Positions 60,158-64,000 of a stretch of 64,000 nucleotides of DNA are shown piece by piece (positions within the stretch are counted from its first letter, which is position 1; each line of letters starts with the position of its first letter). Below the pieces are notes generated by a model. It ran no database searches. It saw only the letters and a list, made by a program, of their open reading frames with translations, and was not told the DNA's origin. The DNA comes from Clostridium sp. NkU-1. Its GTDB lineage: Bacteria; Bacillota_A; Clostridia; Lachnospirales; Lachnospiraceae. The position numbers and the translations under genes were made by a program. The stretch is taken from NCBI GenBank assembly GCA_001312405.1, contig BBDR01000021.1, forward strand, positions 1-64,000. Direction: 5' to 3'.

Positions 60158-61649
60158 TTACTCCGGTTTTTTTCTCAATAAAAATGAGAAAAGAAGCAAT
60201 ATCCCCTGATTCTTTAAAGATATGACTTCTGTCAATGGGAATGCGTACATAAGCTCGCTTCCATAATATTCACCGGTCTTTCCTGGCATGGAAACCTGAT
60301 AAAGCATATCCTCATGGAGGCCCTGAAGCTTCAGCCGGAGCCAGCCTGCATTGGCCGGATTCAAAACCTGATAATAGGCAGCGACTGCCTGTTCTAAATC
60401 CTCCGACACTGTCATCCATGCCGTATCATTTCCTTCAAATGGACTTTTCAGCCGGTAAAACGTTCCCTGGTGCAAAAGCTTCCGGTACTTCTTATAACAT
60501 GCGATCTGCTGCTTTACCAGTTCTATTTCCCCGGGACTCCAGAGGCGTTATCCTGTGAATCTGATGGTTTGGAACCGCGGAGACATGGGCTCCGATGCTG
60601 GATATAGGATAAACCATGGTGGTCCCGTACTGGATCTTTAACCGGTCCATGGCATCTGTATTGTCACTGCACCATGCCTGGGGAGCAAAGGAAAGCATTC
60701 CAGGGTCAAACCTGGCCCCTCCGCTGGCACAGGATTCAAACAGGATCTCAGGGAAATCCCTGGTAAGCCGGGCATACAGGTCATAGACTCCCAGAATATA
60801 TTTATGCATCACCATTCCCTGTCCGTCAGGGGAGGTTCCTCTGGAATAGCATTCTGTCAGATACCGGTTCATATCCCACTTAATATAAGAGATCCTTGCA
60901 TTGGTAATGATTTCCTTCCTTGAAAAATCAAGGACATGCTGATTCCTGCTGGGCGTATCATAGCGGCCGGGAGCAGACCTCCACCTGGCCTAAAAAGCTT
61001 CCGCTGTACACAAGGCTGAAGCCATATACCTGGCCGCTTTTTTTCCGTAGCCTCTTTTCTTGCCAGGGCCAGGAATGGGTTATGCTCTGCGCTGCTGATC
61101 CCTCTCATGCTGTAGATGGACTGAATTCCCTGTTCCAGGGGACGTCTTTTCAAATATCTCTCCCTGGACCATGCCCCGGAAAGCTGGATCATCTCATAAT
61201 CGCAATCCGGCAGGTCAACCGCTCCGCTCATTGCCATCATGAGGACGATTTCCTCCCTGCCGTGATGGTCAAACCTGGCATGCCTTGTAAGTACCGGCAA
61301 TTCTTCATAGATTGTATAGGAAAGGAGCAGATCCGTGTCCATCACATCATCATGAAGGGTGATCTCTAAGGTGGAAGCCTCCTTTTCCTCCTCCACATAG
61401 GTGGCTGGAAGAGGCTCTATGGAACGTTTTCCCTCAAAAATGCAGTGGGACACATAGGTAAAGTTCGTGATCCTGCTGCCATTCTCCTGTCTGACCGTGC
61501 AGGCACCATACCGGTAATCTCCTGTCCCCAATGCGTTTTCCATAGTGCAGATTTCCCAGCTGTCCATTGGCCATAATTTGAATGATATAACTCACAGACC
61601 GGTTATACAGGTGAAACTCTTTTGCTTGTTCATGATAAATGATAGGCAT
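60158..61649 (-). pseudogene. GH36 alpha-galactosidase with internal deletions and frameshifts
   Basis: The start MPIIYHEQAKEFHLYN at 61649 (AAGGAG upstream), the N-terminal sandwich domain (LSGAWSRERYLKRRPLEQG), the nucleophile region ARISYIKWDMNRYLTE and the acid/base region FESCASGGARFDPGM are family 36. However only about 496 residues can be assembled against some 730 expected. About 170 residues are missing between FLGQVEV and RNQHVLDFSRKE (this removes the DDGWF region), about a dozen before NARISYIKWD, and about 20 after HRITPLES. Several frame changes add to this. It follows a sugar ABC transporter whose substrate is presumably an alpha-galactoside. Confidence 0.75.
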
Positions 61650-61662
61650 AATTAGACTCCTT

Positions 61663-62493
61663 TTATAATTTTCCTCCTGATGTAGCAATTCCTTCTATAA
61701 ACTGCTTCTGGAATATAAGATATATGATAATCATGGGAATACAGGCCAGTAAGGATGCTGCCATAAGCTCCGGATAGTTTGTTTCAAACTGTCCCTGCAG
61801 CTTTGCAAGGGCCGCAGACAAGGGCATGGTATTCTGCTCCGTGTTGACCACCAGAGGCCACATCAGCTCTTTAAATCCAAACAGCGCAGTAAAGATGCCA
61901 AGAGCCACCATGGAAGATTTTGTAAGGGGGGCCATCACATAGAGAAAGGTCTGGCCGATATTGCAGCCGTCAAGCCTGGCCGCCTCCTCCAGGGAGGAGG
62001 GAAGTGCCATGTAGGCCTGCCTTAACAGGAAGGTTCCAAAGGCCGTCACAAGCCCCGGAAAAAGCAGGCCAAAGGAGGTGTTCAGCATTCCCAGCCTGCT
62101 CACCATTAAGTACTGTGGGATGATAAAGATCTGGGATGGCACCATCATCTGAAACAGAACCAGGGAAAATGTTAGATTCTTTCCCTTAAAGTGAAGGCGT
62201 CCAAAGGCATATCCCGCCATGGTTGCAGTGAGAACCGCACAAATGACACGTTCCACAATGAGCAAAAGAGTGTTCCAGTACAGCCTCAAAAAGTTCATCT
62301 TGCTCACTACCAAAAGAAATGCTTCCTTCCGCCATATCGTTGGAAAGATGATGAACGGATTCATCTGGGTGGCCTCTGATGTACTTTTAAAGGCGGTTAA
62401 AAACATCCACAAAAAGGGCACCAGCATGATGGCGGACCCTATGACAAGGATTAAGTAAATGATGCCTGATCTGATTTTTCTATTCTTATCCAT
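61663..62493 (-). CDS. Carbohydrate ABC transporter permease, MalG/AraQ type
   Basis: An intact 276-residue membrane protein with six helices. The EAA motif region is LPSSLEEAARLDGCNIGQTF, and the start MDKNRKIRSGIIYLILVIG is typical. GGAAAGGAG precedes the ATG at 62493. It pairs with the other permease 13 bases upstream and with the binding protein beyond it. No ATPase is encoded, as usual in Firmicutes, where a shared MsmX-type ATPase serves several importers. Confidence 0.92.
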   Translation of the reverse strand: MDKNRKIRSGIIYLILVIGSAIMLVPFLWMFLTAFKSTSEATQMNPFIIFPTIWRKEAFLLVVSKMNFLRLYWNTLLLIVERVICAVLTATMAGYAFGRLHFKGKNLTFSLVLFQMMVPSQIFIIPQYLMVSRLGMLNTSFGLLFPGLVTAFGTFLLRQAYMALPSSLEEAARLDGCNIGQTFLYVMAPLTKSSMVALGIFTALFGFKELMWPLVVNTEQNTMPLSAALAKLQGQFETNYPELMAASLLACIPMIIIYLIFQKQFIEGIATSGGKL

Positions 62494-62505
62494 AGTTCTC
62501 CTTTC

Positions 62506-63411
62506 CTAGCTATAGTTCACCCATTTTTTCTGGCAGAACATCTGGATCACCGTTATCAGAAGGATGACCAGAAGCAGCAGCATGACAATGGATGAGCGTA
62601 TCCCTTGTTTCCTTCAATAAAAGAATATTTATAGAAAAGATACACCAGGGACTGGGTCTTTCCCAGGGCCGGATTGCTTCTTCCCATCATCATATAGATG
62701 CTGTCAAACACCTGCATGGCTCCTATGACTCTTGTCACGGTCACAAAAAAACATGGTAGGTGATATTAAAGGCAATGTAATCGTAAAAAACTGGCTGATG
62801 CCATCCGCCCCGTCAATCTGCGCTGCCTCATAATAATCACGGGGTATTTCCTGAAGGCCTGCAAAAAACAGCACCATATTGTAACCAATCACGGACCAGA
62901 TTCCTACAACAGCAACGGAGATGAAGGCAATATTGGGATTGGATATCCAGTTTACCCCGGAAAGGCCCATTCCCCGCAGGATATGGTTAAGCAGCCCGAA
63001 CTCCGAGTTATAAAGCCATCTCCAGACCATTGCCACCGCAGCTGGAGCTGCCACCATGGGCAGGAAATAAATGGTCCGCCATATCGAGCGGCCCCGGATC
63101 TTTCCGTTTAAAAAGACAGCTATTATAAGGGCAATGGCAATGGAAAAGGGGACCTCCACCAAGGCATATTTACATGTATTCCACAAAGCCTGCCATACCG
63201 TCCCATCACTGAAAAGCTGACCGTAATTGTCAAGTCCAATAAATACGTTGCCTTTGCCAAAAGCCCCCGTTTTAAAAAGGCTCTGATAAATGGTCTGGAA
63301 AATGGGGATGATGTTTAAAATAATAAGACCCGCCATGGTGGGAAGCAAAAACATCCACCCCCATAAAAATTCGCTTCTCTCCCGCCTTGATACCTTTGAT
63401 TTTCTATTCAT
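62506..63411 (-). CDS. Carbohydrate ABC transporter permease, MalF/UgpA type (frameshifted copy)
   Basis: About 301 residues with six helices and the EAA loop IPRDYYEAAQIDGADGISQF. An A7 run (62745-62751) breaks the frame; six bases join SPTMFFVTVTRVIGAMQVF. A second shift lies near 62600 in the last helix (VMLLLLVILLITVIQMF). The start MNRKSKVSRRERSEFLWGW is basic, as expected for a cytoplasmic N-terminus. It lies between the binding-protein and second permease genes. Confidence 0.88.
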
Positions 63412-63435
63412 GCAGACCCTCCGTATTTCTTTGTC

Positions 63436-63458
63436 AAGCGGATATCCGCAATCCGCTT
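63436..63458. repeat. AAGCGGAT/ATCCGCTT hairpin, copy 2
   Basis: Same eight-base stem and seven-base loop as at 38053-38075, here 24 bases upstream of the permease start. Confidence 0.5.
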
Positions 63459-63473
63459 CACTGCTTGATCCGG

Positions 63474-63507
63474 TTAAAAAGGGAGGCGCTTAAAAAGCCT
63501 GCCTCCC
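63474..63507 (-). terminator. Attenuator between binding protein and permease genes
   Basis: GGGAGGC-AGGCTTTTTAAGC-GCCTCCC stem followed by TTTTTAACC on the minus strand, ten bases after the binding-protein stop. It would keep the binding protein in excess over the permeases. Confidence 0.65.
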
Positions 63508-63516
63508 CAGCCCCTC

Positions 63517-64000
63517 TTATTCTTGTGCCAGCATAGCATTCATTTCCTGAGTAATATCCTTGCAGACATCCTCCACGCTCTTGGCTCCGGTCCACGCATC
63601 AATCAATTTTTCACCGATCATATTGTTCCACGCAACCGTTGATTTCGAGTAGGGCCTGATGACCAGGTCACTCATCATATCCAAGTATGCCTGAAGGTTA
63701 AAGCCTGAATATGCCTTTATCCAGTTATCCGTTGTTCCTTCATAGGCAGAAATAACGATTCCAAGGTCAGACTGCTTTTGCTGAGCTTCCTTTGATCCCA
63801 TATACTCGATGAGCTTCCATGCTTCCTCAGGCATACTGGTATTGGCGGAAGCCGCCCAGCCCAGTCCATTATAAATGGAGATTCTCTTTCCAGAAGCCCC
63901 ATCCTTTGGAAGGAGTGCAATGTCCCCGTTTGCTTTTACGTAATCATTATTGCAAAGCTCCGGAAGCATCCAGGAGCCCATTGTGACCATGGCTACCTTG
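63517..64000 (-). CDS. Sugar ABC transporter substrate-binding protein, C-terminal part
   Basis: The gene runs off the right edge; only the last 161 residues are present. They carry MGSWMLPEL, SIYNGLGWAASANTSMPEEA and AWKLIEYMGSKEAQQ, which match the C-terminal lobe of family 1 extracellular solute-binding proteins. It is the first visible gene of the sugar import operon with two permeases and the alpha-galactosidase. The specificity for alpha-galactosides is inferred from that enzyme only. Confidence 0.85.
   Translation of the reverse strand, partial: KVAMVTMGSWMLPELCNNDYVKANGDIALLPKDGASGKRISIYNGLGWAASANTSMPEEAWKLIEYMGSKEAQQKQSDLGIVISAYEGTTDNWIKAYSGFNLQAYLDMMSDLVIRPYSKSTVAWNNMIGEKLIDAWTGAKSVEDVCKDITQEMNAMLAQE

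Noticed and set aside
1..64000. CRISPR array, tRNA, rRNA, insertion sequence or prophage genes
   Set aside because: Looked for because of the AT-rich island and the type I toxin locus. No regularly spaced repeats, cloverleaf-like genes, transposase or integrase were seen.

Overview
The window looks like chromosomal DNA of a low-to-moderate GC Clostridia of the Lachnospiraceae type (Lacrimispora-like is my inference). The basis is the set of clostridial families: PstSCAB/PhoU, MutS2, a MecA adaptor, CwlD, iron-sulfur L-serine dehydratase in two subunits, AsnA, a VanW protein, YhaM and a DUF4080 B12/radical-SAM protein. No rRNA, tRNA, insertion sequence or CRISPR array was seen.

Layout. 1-6.6 kb: a SEC-C protein and the pstSCAB-phoU phosphate operon behind a PhoP-box-like promoter. 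6.7-13.7 kb: nagA, a two-component system, the YhaM exoribonuclease and an HtrA-like protein with no recognisable catalytic triad. 13.98-24.3 kb: a strongly AT-rich, co-directional (minus strand) island that reads as a peptide natural-product (RiPP) locus. It holds a 35-residue acidic precursor, a hairpin, a radical SAM/SPASM enzyme, a TtcA/NcsA-like PP-loop enzyme, an MFS exporter, a methyltransferase, a CapA-like protein, the TldD/TldE protease pair and a GNAT acetyltransferase. This is the most interesting region. 25-41.7 kb: mutS2, a second two-component system, trmL, aminotransferase/AsnC, VanW, a DnaQ-type exonuclease, nth, DUF4080, dCMP deaminase, Sua5, asnA and a chemotaxis receptor. 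42-49.7 kb: a TauE-type permease, CwlD, a lipoprotein phosphoesterase, a GH18 protein, and a kinase/MinD-like pair. 49.8-56.2 kb: accessory pieces, including a broken MerR gene, a type I toxin-antitoxin locus, HxlR/flavin-protein, a decayed GNAT gene, mecA, a hydrolase and MarR/MATE. 56.3-60 kb: a serine uptake and degradation module with its own regulator. 60.1-64 kb: a GH36 alpha-galactosidase with internal deletions behind a sugar ABC transporter that runs off the window end.

A striking property is that roughly half of the conserved genes are broken by single-base indels, most often an A or T run of 7 (or 8) where the reading frame needs 6 (or 7). When these are corrected the genes join into proteins of normal family length. 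I therefore report whole genes and note the shifts. The simplest reading is sequencing or assembly error, not mass gene decay, but this cannot be decided from the sequence alone. In the island, correcting the runs turns about twenty fragments into eight full-length genes, which is what makes the pathway visible.
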